Below, in pieces: positions 38,556 through 49,122 of a stretch of DNA of 64,000 nucleotides. The DNA is from Isochrysis galbana. Lineage: Eukaryota > Haptophyta > Isochrysidales > Isochrysidaceae. The translations under genes and the position numbers were made by a program. Each line of letters begins with the position of its first letter. Position 1 is the stretch's first letter. A model generated the notes under the pieces. It was not told where the DNA came from and did not search any database. It saw nothing but the letters and a program-made list of their open reading frames with translations. The DNA lies in contig CM030935.1 in the NCBI GenBank assembly GCA_018136815.1, positions 1-64,000 on the forward strand. Direction: 5' to 3'.

Positions 38556-38951
38556 ATGCCTCGGAGCACTGCAGGAGAGGCAGGCGACGAGTCTGAGACC
38601 GGCCAATCTGACGAGGACATCTCTGACCCGGAAGTCCTTGCGCCGAGCGCACCACGGCCACGGGGCCGACCGAAGAAGAAGTCGATGCACCCCCCTCCTC
38701 CGCCCGGCAGCGACGATAACGTGCCTGTGCCCGCACGTCGAGCAGGCCGACCGGCAGGCCATGGAGGCAGGAGGCGGGGCCAGGTGTCCCCGGAGGAGAG
38801 GCAGGGGTGGTCGGGGCAGGAGGGCTCGAGTGGTCCGGCGCCGAAGCGGGCTCGACGGTCCTCGGAATTATTCTCCCCGGCGGAGACCGTCTCAGATTTT
38901 TTAAATTTTGCGCACATTGGCCCGTTTGGTAGCCGCCTAGCCGACTTCTAA
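38556..38951 (+). CDS. Small AT-hook-like hypothetical protein
   Basis: A 131-aa frame from ATG 38556: acidic start, a PRPRGRPKKK AT-hook-like patch, a Pro/Arg-rich middle with a second GRPAGHGG-type patch, a basic PAPKRARR nuclear-type signal and a C terminus VSDFLNFAHIGPFGSRLADF. The last 20 residues lie inside one arm of the large inverted repeat, whose other arm encodes VNFPHIDLFGSRQVDF and continues beyond it. The gene may therefore be a truncated relative of a longer protein. Function unknown; possibly DNA-binding. Confidence 0.4.
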   Translation: MPRSTAGEAGDESETGQSDEDISDPEVLAPSAPRPRGRPKKKSMHPPPPPGSDDNVPVPARRAGRPAGHGGRRRGQVSPEERQGWSGQEGSSGPAPKRARRSSELFSPAETVSDFLNFAHIGPFGSRLADF

Positions 38952-39783
38952 GAGTACTCCTCTCCACCCCGCTTTAAGTGGGAGAAGGGGCACATCTTGT
39001 GGTCAAGTGGAGTTTCTGAGACGGTACGTGGAGCTCCTCAACAAGTCTCATGAAGGGTGCGAGGGCAAAAAAAATGAGCGCCCTCTTGCCTCGGGGGCCC
39101 CCATTTCGCCTGGCCTCTCTTCCATTTGCAGAGCCGGTTTTGTTAATAATTGTATGTTCGGTACATAGCGTTCTAAAAATAGCAAAGGAGAAAAAGGCCA
39201 ATGTTCAAATTGGATCGGCATCACGCATCACCTTCGGCGAGTGCAGGGGAGGGGAGGGCGGGGGGCGAGGGGCGAGTGGGGTGGTTCCGCAGGATTTCTA
39301 GGGGGGAGGGGGGGGGGGGGGGGAGTTAGCGCGGAAGCGCGGAACGTTTCCCGGAGGCAAAGGGAGCCCCCACCCCACCCCCACCACCCCTCGCCCCCCC
39401 CGCCCTCCCCACCCCGGCACTCGCCAAAGGTGATGCGTGATGCCGATCCAATTTGAACATTGGCCTTTTTCTCCTTTGCTATTTTTAGAACGCTATGTAC
39501 CGAACATACAATGACATAGTAGTACAATTATTAACAAAACCGGCTCTGCAAATGGAAGAGAGGCCAGGCGAAATGGGGGCCCCCGAGGCAAGCGGGCGCC
39601 CATTTTTTTTGCCCTCGCGCCCTTCATGAGACTTGTGGAGGAGCTCCACCGTCTCAGAAAGCACACTTGTCCACAAGATGTGCCCTTTCTCCCACTGAAA
39701 GCGTGGTGGAGAGGAGTACTCTCTAAAGTCGACTTGGCGGCTACCAAACAGGTCAATGTGAGGAAAATTTACATGATTTGAGA
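38893..39783. repeat. Large inverted repeat, about 0.39-kb arms and 0.09-kb loop
   Basis: Arm 1 (38893-39283) and arm 2 (39372-39783) are reverse complements with high identity over the whole length, for example GTTTGGTAGCCGCC, AGTACTCCTCTCCACC, GGGCACATCTTGTGG, CCATTTCGCCTGGCCTCTCTT and ATAGCGTTCTAAAAATAGC. Differences are a 5-bp insertion in arm 1 (after GAGACGGTA) and a short insertion in arm 2. Arm 2, read on the minus strand, has an open frame of about 100 codons, arm 1 has stops. The arms become G-rich next to the loop. A transcript across it would fold into a long hairpin. Confidence 0.92.
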
Positions 39784-40480
39784 CGGTAGAAATGGACAAA
39801 AAGTATCATTACTTCCCATGCTGTGGCAGGCAGCACACACATGCACAAGTAGCAGCACCCATTCCTACTGCCGTATGAACATCTCTAACACGCCCTTATA
39901 CCTCCGAAACCGACGACAGACTCGCCATGCAACTCCTCAATTTTACGCTCCACGCAGCGCGGCAGCTTAGATCTGTGGCCAATCTGGGTGTGAGAGAGTG
40001 CCCTGACACAGCCCAGGCGTGTGCACCACCTGAATTTCTTGCCCACTTTGTCCTCGAACCCTGGGCCTGAGTATGGCTGCTCCACCCAACACAGCCACAG
40101 CTGGCCGTCGGCGTCCAGCCTCACTCACTGGAGCCACTGCTCCGTGCACACTGCCACCTGCCACCTGTCCAGCTGCCACTGCCTCTGCCGCGACAGCGGC
40201 TGCCTCTTCATCGTCGGGTGGGTCGCACTACGGGCACAGAAGCGTGAAGCGTAGACGATGTGGGCAGGTGGCCACGCTGCACTTGCACCACGTGCAGAGG
40301 CGGCGCAGGATGCTCGGCGGCCGCAGAACCTGCGCTGGGGAGCCCACCTAACTCCACTGGAATAGTGCCCAGTGGGTCGTCGAAGGCAGGCATCCCATAC
40401 ATCGCCACGGCCTCCCTTGGAGAGGGAGAGCTCCTCGCTGGAGAGCGCGCGCCCCGCCGCCCACCTGCCGATTTCCCACC
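39784..40480. other. Intergenic; possible coding remnant on the minus strand
   Basis: On the minus strand 39885-40124 reads RLDADGQLWLCWVEQPYSGPG, then KKFRWCTRLGCV. The phase shifts upstream (QLDRWQVAVCTEQWL), as if an exon or a broken frame. No family could be assigned, so no gene is called. Confidence 0.35.
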
Positions 40481-40942
40481 TCTTTCTAAATCCTACAGAA
40501 CCACCTTAACGTTTTCTTTTCGACTGCGCTCTCTCGTCTCTCTCTCCGCTCCCTCTCTCCCTCTCCCTCTCTCTCTCCCATCCTCCCTCTGCCCCTTCCC
40601 CTCCCGCTCCCCTCCTCTCTTTCCTCCCCTCTGCCTGCACTTGCCACACACAGCACATAGAGCCGCACTCCAACTTTGGCAGCTCCCTTCCCCTCCCTCC
40701 CTCTCCCCGTCCCTCTCTCGCTTCCTCTCCGTACTGCTCTCGCCTCTGCCCCCCCCCTCCTTCCCCCCCCCTTCTCTCTTTCTCCCTCTCCCCTCTCCCT
40801 CCCCCTTCCCTCCCTCTCCTTCTCTCTCCTTCTCTCCTCCCTTCTCTCCCTCCCCTCCCTTTCCTTCCTCCTCCCCTTCCGCCGGGCGTCTGTGGCCCCG
40901 TGAGCGGGCAACAGACGGCGCCAGCGGGCGGGGCGTCTGCCC
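40481..40942 (+). promoter_or_regulatory. C/T-rich 5' flank of the SCAPER-like gene
   Basis: Nearly pure pyrimidine from about 40520 to 40880 (CTCTCC, TCCCCTCC units), broken only at 40630-40680. It ends about 60 bp before the start codon. Confidence 0.5.
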
Positions 40943-43900
40943 ATGTCGTCGTCGCTCGGCTCCTCGCTGCCCGCGACGCTTTCCCCGTCGGGCGAGGGCG
41001 CAAACCCGCTTCTCCGCACACTACTGCGCACGCTCAAGCAACTGTACCTGCTCTGCGAGGCCGAGAAGCGGAGCGAGCTTGCTGCGGAGGTGCTCTACGC
41101 GCTTGACGTGTGCAAGGAGGACTTCATCTGCCTCGCTGAGAGCCTTGGCGCTGCGGCGGAGCAGCCGGGTGGGCAGCGGAAGGAGGAACTGCTTGGTGAC
41201 GCAGAGGGGGTTACCGCTGAGCAGCCCGGCGGACAGCTGGGCGCGCCGGAGGAGCCCGGCGGCGGCGGCGGCTGCCGAACGGAAGGCGGAGAGGGAGGCG
41301 GCGGCCACGGGTGCGACACGCACGTGGCCAAGCTAAGCGTGAGCGTCGCCGCGTCCACCTCGAGCCCGGAGACGACCTCCGAGCTTTCGCCGATGCACGC
41401 AGCGCTCGACTCACCCAATGCCAACGCACTTATGCTCGCGCAGCTCGAGAAGCTCGACATCGAGCTACTCCACGAGGCAGCCGCATACTTCCACACGCCG
41501 CAGGCAAGCACACTTGGCCGGCACGTGCCACACGAGCTCTCTCGCAGTAACCCGGCCGAACCGTCCATTCCCGTCTCACCTGTGTGCTCCCTCCGCAGGT
41601 CGGCGCCAGCGGCCAGCCCGAGCTGCTGCCGCGCGAGGAGCACGAGCGGCTGTACCTCTCTCGCGCGGCTGCCGAGGGGCGCGAGGCGCCGGCGCGCGCC
41701 TTCCTTGCTGCGCTACAGGCCATCATGCGTGGTGTGGCGCGACCCGCCGGCGCAGGCCGGCCGGCGACCGCCGCTGCGGTTGGCCGTCTGCGCACGACGC
41801 CGCCGCCGCCGCAGGCGGTGCCCGCTGCGCACGCTGCGCGCTCCACGGCTGACGCGCCGCCGCTGGTCGAGCCGAGCGGCAGGGGAGCCCCTCAGCACAA
41901 GTGCGGCAGCGCTCCACGGCTGGCCAATGCGCGAGTCAACGATGGGTGGGAGGATCCGCGCGAGAAGCGGCGGATGCGGCGCCGGCGGCTGTGGGCGGGG
42001 GGCAGTGATGGCGCGGCCACCGACGGGAGCGCGGGTGCGTCCAACGCGCCGTCGGCCGCACCGTCAGCCGGGCCCTCGTGCGTCGCCTCGATCGGCCCCA
42101 CGCCGCCAGGCACGCCCGAAATGCCGCCCGTCGTGCCGGTCGCCTCGCTGCCCTCGACGGCCCACCTCAACGCCGTCGCCGCGGCAGCAGCCGCGCCCAG
42201 CCTCGCGCCCGCGCGCGCGGCGGCGGCCACGGCGGGCTTGCGCGTCGAGGTTGCCGGCGCCGCCACCGAGCACTCCGATGCGGACGAGATGGTCGAGGCG
42301 ACTGGTGCTTGCACCGGCGTGCCTGTCGCCGGCATGTCGGGGGCGAGCACACCTGCGCCGCCAAGCACCACCTCACCCTCGAGCCGCGAGCGCATCATCC
42401 CAGCGTGGCGCGCGTGGCGCGACGAGACGATAACGCTCGCGCTTTCTGACGTGGGCGGCCACACGACCGAGCTGCTCGTTGGCGCCTCCGTCGCACCGGC
42501 AGCCGACGCCGAGTCGCTGACCGTCTCGTCCGTCTCGGGCTCGCACAAGCGGCGTAAGCGGCGGCCGCCGCCGCCGGCCTCCTTCTTGCCGACGACGCCC
42601 ACGACGCCGCGCTCCGAGCGAGACGAGGGAGATGCATCGCAGCGCGGCTCACCGAGCGGCCGTGTCGGCGGTAGCCTCAAGGAAAAGATCCTGGCTGGCA
42701 GCGCTGCCTCACCCCCTCGTGACGCTGACGCGATGCGCGAAGCGGCCGAGCGACGGCATGCACGTGCGGAGGCGCAGCGCGAGCGGCTTGCTGCGGAGGA
42801 GGCGTCGCGGCTGCGCGCGCAGCGTGAGCGCGAGGAGGCGGTGCGCGGGCGCAAGGTGGCTGCTGCCGCCGAGAAACGGCGCGCGCTCGAGGAAAAACTG
42901 GCGCGCGCCGAGGCTGCGCGCGGCGAGAGCCTCGGTGGCGTCGTCTCACGCGCACGCACCGAGAACCAAAAGGTGGAGGAGGTGGCCTTCATCAACAAGG
43001 TGAAGGACGACGTCGATGAGCGCGAGGCGCAGCGCGCGCGAACGCTGGCGGCGGAGGCGGCCTACGCGCGCTGGACAGCCGCGATCGAGCAGCGCGCGTC
43101 GCGCGCCGCCGAGGCGGCGAAACGGCGCGAGCAGGTGCGGCTGCGTGGGCGCGGTGCCGTCGCGACCGAGCAGGCGGCGCTCCGGCTCAAGGCGCACCAG
43201 CGCTCGGTCGACGCCAACCAGCGGCGGCTTGTGCTCGTCCAGGCGCTGCTCCAGCAGCGGCGTGAGCGTGCCGAGCGACGCGAAGCCGCTGTGCAGGAGT
43301 TGAGGGAGCGGCGCGGCGCGTCCGACGGTGAGGTGGGTGCGGCCGAGGTGCTGCACGCCGACGAGGCACGCTCGGTGGGCGGGCGCGCTCACCGACGCAC
43401 GGGCAACTGCCAGCGCTCGCAGCGGCGCAACGTGCGCGGGCTAGCCTCCGTCTCGGAAGCGTCGCTCGACTCGGCAGCGGCTTTGGGCGTCGCGTGCGGC
43501 GGCGGCACCCGCTCCTCGGACGGCACGACCCGCACCTCGGCACCGCTGCACGTGCGCTCGCTCTTCACTATCACCGATAGTGCGGCACCGGGTGGCTCGT
43601 TCGAGCACGAGGGCGCCTTTGGCCCGCTCTATGCCTCGGAAACGGACCACACTGAAGGCGAGGCAGGTGCGCCGACCGGCGAGCTTGACTCGGCGCTGGC
43701 AGCCGGTGGGCCGCCCGCCCCGTCACAGCAAGATAGCGCCACAACAGGCTCGCCCGGCCGGCGCTCGGCTCTCTCGCAGCTGAGCGAGGAGGAGCTCGAG
43801 ACGCGCCGTCGCTTGCGCGCGCGCACGAAGCGGATCCGCAGCCGGATGGCCGCGTCCGCCGTCGCAGTGCGCATGGACCAGCTCGACTGGCTGTGGGTGA

Positions 43901-45609
43901 GTGCGACGGGCACACAGGCGTCAAAGCGGCTGATGAAGCTCGCGCATGCGCTCAGCGAGGTGAGCGGCCAGCCGCAATCTGACGGTGCTGCAGCCACGGC
44001 GTGGGAAGTGTGCAAGATGCTCGAGGGTGGTCGCGAGCGCGAGCTGCATGCGGCGCGTCAGCAGGGCATCCTCGAGTCTCTCGTCGAGCTCGCCGCCGGC
44101 CCAGCCGAGGGCGGCGGCTGGCCATCGCCGCCGCGCCGCTCGACGCAGGTGGCGGCGACGCGCGCGCTGCTCGCAGCCTGCGCGCTCCCGTGCAACCGCA
44201 GCTACCTGCTGCTGCGCAACCACGCCGCTGGTCTCGCCACCTTCACGCTCGCGTGCGCTGTCGAGGCGGCCACGCATGACGCACGCGCCGGCCGGGCTGA
44301 CGCGATGGGCTTCGACGCCGACGTCTACGCTGAGGACGGCGCGCGCGCCGACGGTTTGCAGTCCAGCAACTTGCTGTTGCCGCTCCTGCAGCTGCTACGG
44401 CTACTCATCGCGACACCTCCGCCCACTGAGGCGGCGCGACGGCTGCGTTCCGATCTCGTGACGCTTCTCATCGCCTCGGGCGGCATGCACTCGCTGCAGG
44501 AATACTGCACCGCGCGCGCCGCTACTCTCGCGCAGGCGACTGCGCACGGCGCGCTCCTAGAACACTACGTTGGCCTGCTGCACGCGCTCCTGCTGCCGCT
44601 ACGCGACGACCCGTCGAACGCCTCGTGCGCGACGGCGCTACGCGAGCTGCTCCGCGAGACGCGGCTGTGCGGCGTGCCCGGCCTCGCATGCGCGATGCTC
44701 GTCGAGGCGACCCACCCCGATGGTGGCCTCACGCCGCGCGACCGGTGCGTCGATTTGCCCGTCGCGGGCGGCCCGGGGCGCGTGCTGCCTGGCGCGCAGG
44801 TGCTCTCGGTGTGCCGTCTCGCTGTGCAACTCCTGGCACACGTCGGCTCGATCGACGCGCCGCTGCTGCGCCGCGCGCTCGGCGCGGGCGAGCTCAAGGC
44901 GCAACTCCTTCACCTTGTCCACCTCGCGCTCGACCTCTTCGCCGACACGGGTGATTGCACGGCCGGCAGCGGCAGTACGAGTGCCGACGACCGCGCGCGT
45001 GCCGAGGAGGTTCGCGCCTTGCTGCACGAGCTGCTGCTACTACTCGGCATCTTCACCCACGGCTCGCGTGCCAACGCCGAGCTGCTCCGCTGGCGCAAGG
45101 GCGAGCATCCGACGATGCTGCACCGGCTCGTCTCACTCCCCTTCGCCTATTTCTGCGTGCCGCGGCTGCGCGCAGTGCTGTTGCCCACGCTGCTCTGCGG
45201 CTGTTTCCGCGAGCTGACCAACACTCGCATCCTTGCCGCACACCTCCACCCACAGCACCTCGTCCGCTTCCTGCGCGAGGAGATGGCCGCAGCGCCCGGT
45301 GCGCATGCCGCCACGCCTGCCGCGCTGCTCGTTGCCGACCCATCGCAGTTCCCCACCGTCACGATGGACTATGGACTCGCTGCACGCCTCCCACCATCAG
45401 AATGGGAGGCCGCGCTCCAGTTCTTCGAAGCGCCGCCCGAGCCACCCTCCTCGCCCCGCCGCACGCCGGCCACCTTGACACCAATTTCCACCCCCGGCCG
45501 CGCCTCGCCGCTCACCCTGCCCACGGGCCGTAAGGAGGCGGCTGACGGGGGGGTGCCGCCTGAGCGCGCCGGCAAGCAGCGGTCTGACCGTTGCGTGAAG
45601 CAGCCGTGA
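40943..45609 (+). CDS. SCAPER: SCAPER-like protein, two exons, GC-AG intron
   Basis: Exons 40943-41503 and 41599-45609 (1,523 aa). The 95-bp intron starts CAG|GCAAGC and ends CCGCAG, phase 0 on both sides, which joins PHTPQ to VGASGQPELL. Residues about 15-65 (LLRTLLRTLKQLYLLCEAEK, then ...VCKEDFICLAES) resemble the SCAPER N-terminal domain. Residues about 560-760 form a long Arg/Ala/Glu coiled coil with ARTENQKVEEVAFINKV, the conserved SCAPER block. Residues about 830-1,470 are helical, ARM-like. Human SCAPER (about 1,400 aa) is an ER-associated cyclin A-binding protein also tied to ciliary dynamics. The C2H2 finger of animal SCAPER was not seen. The 42-44 kb part is strongly GC-rich and low-complexity Ala/Arg in other frames. 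Confidence 0.78.
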
Positions 45610-46101
45610 CGCAATACTGCCACTGTGCGCGCACACAACGCTCCACGCAGCGAGGGCCGAAAGGGCGTCGGAATGCCAACAAGAGAAGTGTTGTCGTCCG
45701 TAGTAAATGCCAGGTGCACTGCGAGGCATCAGTGTTCATGCTGATGTGCGGTCGCGCTACATGGGCGTGCGCTTGTATGGCGCGGCATTGACCCAAAGCT
45801 TCGTTGCCGTCTCATCGTATGGTGATACCGCACGTCGCGACCGTAAGAGCTCTCGCACGCTGTGAGCGCGTCGAGTGCTATTCTTGGGCGCCTTGCAGGC
45901 GTCCTGTCATCACGACTCCCTCTCGAGCCCGTGTATTGGTCATATGACGTTAGACTGCACGGAAGCAAACGCTTTTCTTCTCTGTGTGACCACCATTTCT
46001 TGCTCTTGCTACCGGTAGATCGCCTGAACGTGCATAGGGGGGGGTGGGGGCATCTGAAGATTCGGTAGGCCTGTACTTCTGCTGTCTAGGTTACGCTTCC
46101 T
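45610..46101. other. Intergenic downstream of the SCAPER-like gene
   Basis: No gene or repeat is supported; the right boundary is the 5' end of the LINE at 46102. Confidence 0.5.
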
Positions 46102-46257
46102 CAACTACTTGTATAAGTGGGGGTCAGTGGGGGGCCTCGCGCCGCCCTCTCTCCATCACGGACACCCCCCTTGGGTTGGGTAGGCCTGTACAACCAACCT
46201 CAGCCCACCCTGCCTTCTGGCAAGGGCTGAGCAAAAACTATTGTTATAGTTTTAGCG

Positions 46258-47875
46258 ATGGAGCGCGCGCCGACCGCTCCCACCTCCCAGCCCCCCGCCG
46301 CCACGACGCCCCACCGGGGCCGCCCCAAGCCGCCGGAGCCGAAGCGCTCACAGGCCGCCCCCCTGACTGACAGTGACGTGGACATGATCATGCCGCCATC
46401 GCCTCCACAGCAGCCACACAAGCAGGGAACAGGCAGAGTCCTGTTCCCTGCAGACCAACAGGACCAGCCTCTGGCCCTCCCGCCTGCCTCTGCCGCTTCT
46501 TCACCACAACAAGGACTCCCCATGGTGGGTGGCAGCCTTGCTGCCACCCCCATGGAGGCAACTCCTACCTTCTGTGCACCCCTCGGGGGCGGGCACTTCA
46601 CTCAACAAACAATCATTGGAGCCTTTACGGCTTCCAACCCCTCAATAATAATAATCTAACTGAGCATTAGTACCACGACTCTCACTAGCCCGGTACTAAC
46701 ACGACAACCCTCAGTGCACCTGCCCGTACACCTTGACGCGTGTTGATGCCACAGATACATACACCTATGCACCCCTCCACATCTCCCCCCTCGCAGGCCC
46801 CCGGCTCCCATTCTAACTCCCCACAAGTTAGAATGAGGGAAAACCCATTGAGGCGGTCCGGTCGACGCCGGCCGACTCTCCGGGAAAAAGCACCGGGGGG
46901 GGGGGGGGAGGAACTCTCGTCAACAATAAAGGGGAACGGCCCTTACCGGCTCGCGCCGTGAGCGATCCTCGAGAAATAAGTGGCCGCGACTCGAGTAACC
47001 TGTGCCACTCCTAGGGTACTCTCCTCGACCTTGGGTCACTCCCTTCTCTCTCCCTCCTGTCGCCAGCCGCCCCCTACCCGTTTGCTAACGCAAACAGGGC
47101 CTGTTTCTCACCGCACTCCGTCGGGGGGGGTGCAAAATCCCCCCTCTCCCTCTCTCCACTCTCACCCCGCGTCGTCCCTGTGGCGCGTCGCCATGCGCGC
47201 GCCCTGGCCTGCTCTCAGAGGTTCTGTGGGGGCTCCCAGAGGGCCAGCAGGGCAGCTCAGGGGGCAGTGGAGGCTGGGGCTCAGCCCCTGGCCCCCCCTG
47301 CCTCTCCCACGCTTGCCACGCTGGTCATGGGAGCCTCCCAGGGGCCCCTGTATGCCTGGCGACCAGGGACAGGGGGGGAGTCAGCTCGAGGGCAGGCCCA
47401 ATGCGGGCGTGGGAGTGCGGCTCGCGGCCCGCGCCCACTGGGGGTCTGGGCTGTCTTGTTGAGTGCCCTGCCCCTGCCAGAGGGCAGGGGCTGGGGTTGA
47501 ATGTACGGGCCCACCCCGGGGGGTGTCCGCGATGGAGAGAGGGGGGCGCGAGGCCCCCATTGACCCCCACTTATAAAAGTAGGTTGGCTTCCAACCCCTC
47601 AAACAACAATCCACAGAAGTCGTACGCTGAGGCGGCCGGCCCCAAAGGGAAGCAACCACAAGAAGCACAGAAGGCTCCACCTCTGCCCCCTCAACATCCA
47701 CCGCCGCCCTCGCGCAAGCGTGCGGACCCACAGTCGGAACCGAAGTCAAACCAAACACACAACACACACGCACAATTCGCCTCACCTCCACAAGATGATG
47801 AGGAGGAACCGGACGACACTCCTTTCTTCATACAGCTAGCCCAGCTAGCTGAAGACAAGAAGGAGATCAAAAGTG
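46258..47875 (+). pseudogene. LINE ORF1 interrupted by element A3
   Basis: The protein starts MERAPTAPTSQ, is rich in Pro, Gln and Ser, has an acidic DSDVDMIMPPSPP patch, and after the insertion site continues SNNNPQKSYAEAAGPKGKQ and a basic-Pro region to an acidic DDEEEPDDTPFF segment at the gap. The SYAEAA block resembles a motif common in gag-like ORF1 proteins of non-LTR elements, which bind element RNA. Interruption by a 0.94-kb element with its own stops makes this copy non-functional. The 46258 start codon context (ATGGAGCGCGC) also occurs at 20542 and 21438 on the minus strand. Confidence 0.75.
46646..47586 (-). mobile_element. Family A non-autonomous element (A3) inside LINE ORF1
   Basis: A 941-bp insertion flanked by GCTTCCAACCCCTCAA at 46630-46645 and 47587-47602 (16-17 bp). 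The 5' end at 47586 is CAACCTACTTTTATAAG on the minus strand; the 3' end reads GCTCAGTTAGATTATTATTA. A 9-bp stem with TAAC/GTTA loop (CCCGTTTGC-type) lies near 47078. The insertion is younger than the LINE copy. Confidence 0.93.
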
Positions 47876-47975
47876 NNNNNNNNNNNNNNNNNNNNNNNNN
47901 NNNNNNNNNNNNNNNNNNNNNNNNNNNNNNNNNNNNNNNNNNNNNNNNNNNNNNNNNNNNNNNNNNNNNNNNNNN
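47876..47975. other. Assembly gap, 100 N, inside LINE ORF1
   Basis: The gap truncates the LINE; nothing on its right side continues ORF1, so the join may bring together unrelated DNA. Confidence 0.98.
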
Positions 47976-48666
47976 TTCGAGTACAATAGTAGAGAGATGG
48001 ATTCGAGGCGAGCTTATATCTATGCAGAAAGGAATCTCTCTGAGAGTCTGGTGCGTAGTCGAGCGCCATTGTACAAAGGGTGTGAAGAGATACGCGGTGT
48101 GAGAGGAGGAATAAATAGGAAGAGCTAGTAAGAACTCCCTGGGAGGAGAAGAAGAGAGAGATTCGAAGGGCAGGGGAGAGGAGAGAAGCTTGAATAAGCG
48201 AGAGAGAGAAAAAGAAACGTGCTCCTTCTGGTAGGAGTACCCAGGAATTTTCTACGAGATGTGTACATTATTAGCAAATCATAAGGAGAGAGAGAGAAAA
48301 GAAGGAGAAAGGGGGGAGAGGGGGCGTGTTTGTTGGGGGCAGCAGGGAGACGGAGAGAGAGGGGTGGATGATGTTGCGAGGAGAGAGAGAGGGAATGAGT
48401 AGATAGAGGGAGGGAGTATGAGTAGGTAGGAAGGAGTAGAGGGAGGGGGGGAAGAGGCAGAGGGATAGAGAGGGAAAGAAAGGGAAGAAAGAGAAAGGTA
48501 CTCCAGAGTTCTCTAGATAGAGGGCGACTTTTGAGAGGGAAGAGAGAGAGAGAGACAGAGAGCAGGAGATCGGGAGTGAGGGAGAAAGAGGGAGAGAGGG
48601 AGAGAGGGAGGGACCGGAAGAGGAGAGAGCTGAGGGACGTTACTAACAGTGGGGTGTGCGCCTGCC
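47976..48666. other. GA-rich low-complexity DNA
   Basis: From about 48160 to 48640 the plus strand is dominated by GAGAGA, GGAGAGAGGG and AGGGAGGG tracts. No gene is supported. Confidence 0.6.
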
Positions 48667-49122
48667 ATGATCATCCCAGACCATCTGCCCGCGCGTTACT
48701 GCGGCCGTGGACCGCTTTGCTTCCTCCTCTTCGTCTCTCTCTCTCTCGCAGGAGCCGCCTCCTATTTCTATCTCCTCGCTCATCCCACCTCTGGCTTTAA
48801 CTCTCCTTCTCCCAGTGCGCTGGCGGTAGAGCATGGTCGTCCCCGTGAGCTCTGGTCCCCTCGCTACCGCAACAACTCGCTCCTCTGCCTTGAGCCGCGC
48901 GAGCACGGGCTGGTGGCTAGCTGGTACTTAGGGAAGGGGGGAGCAATCTGTGCTGAGAAGGTGGAGGTCTCCGGCTGCGAGCGGGAGCTGCTCGAAGGGT
49001 GTGTGACGGGGAGGAGACAGATAGAGTTGGGTGAGAGCTGCTGCAGCGCTCTCTCTGTCGTTTGCCGCGCCTTCTACGCCTATGCGCACCGGTGTGAAGA
49101 GAGGCTTGTGATGAGAGAGTAA
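48667..49122 (+). CDS. Possible small secreted or membrane protein
   Basis: A frame of about 151 aa from ATG 48667. A hydrophobic segment CFLLFVSLSLAGAASYFYLL near residues 18-40 could be a signal anchor. The rest contains about nine cysteines and no known domain. GA-rich DNA upstream differs from the C/T-rich leaders of the firm genes. It may be a chance frame; other frames on both strands are also open here. Confidence 0.25.
   Translation: MIIPDHLPARYCGRGPLCFLLFVSLSLAGAASYFYLLAHPTSGFNSPSPSALAVEHGRPRELWSPRYRNNSLLCLEPREHGLVASWYLGKGGAICAEKVEVSGCERELLEGCVTGRRQIELGESCCSALSVVCRAFYAYAHRCEERLVMRE

Larger units (their letters stand above)
46102..47875 (+). mobile_element. 5' part of an autonomous LINE, with family A insertion, cut by gap
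   Basis: It starts CAACTACTTGTATAAGTGGG, the same 5' end as family A, and shares the next 130 bp with it (CATCACGGACACCCCC, CTGTACAACCAACCTCAGCC). ORF1 then begins at ATG 46258. The element A3 (46646-47586) has inserted 388 bp into ORF1. After removing A3 and one target copy the frame continues unchanged to the 100-N gap at 47876. The sequence right of the gap does not look like LINE. It is the only copy here with both the 5' leader and an ORF1 of reasonable length. Confidence 0.85.

Noticed and set aside
41504-42433. Continuation of the first SCAPER frame past 41503
   Set aside because: It becomes Arg/Ala/Pro low-complexity. The SCAPER-type sequence continues in the other frame after a phase-matched GC-AG intron.
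42395-42955. Arg-rich frames on both strands in the SCAPER region
   Set aside because: They are shadows of a GC-rich coding exon.
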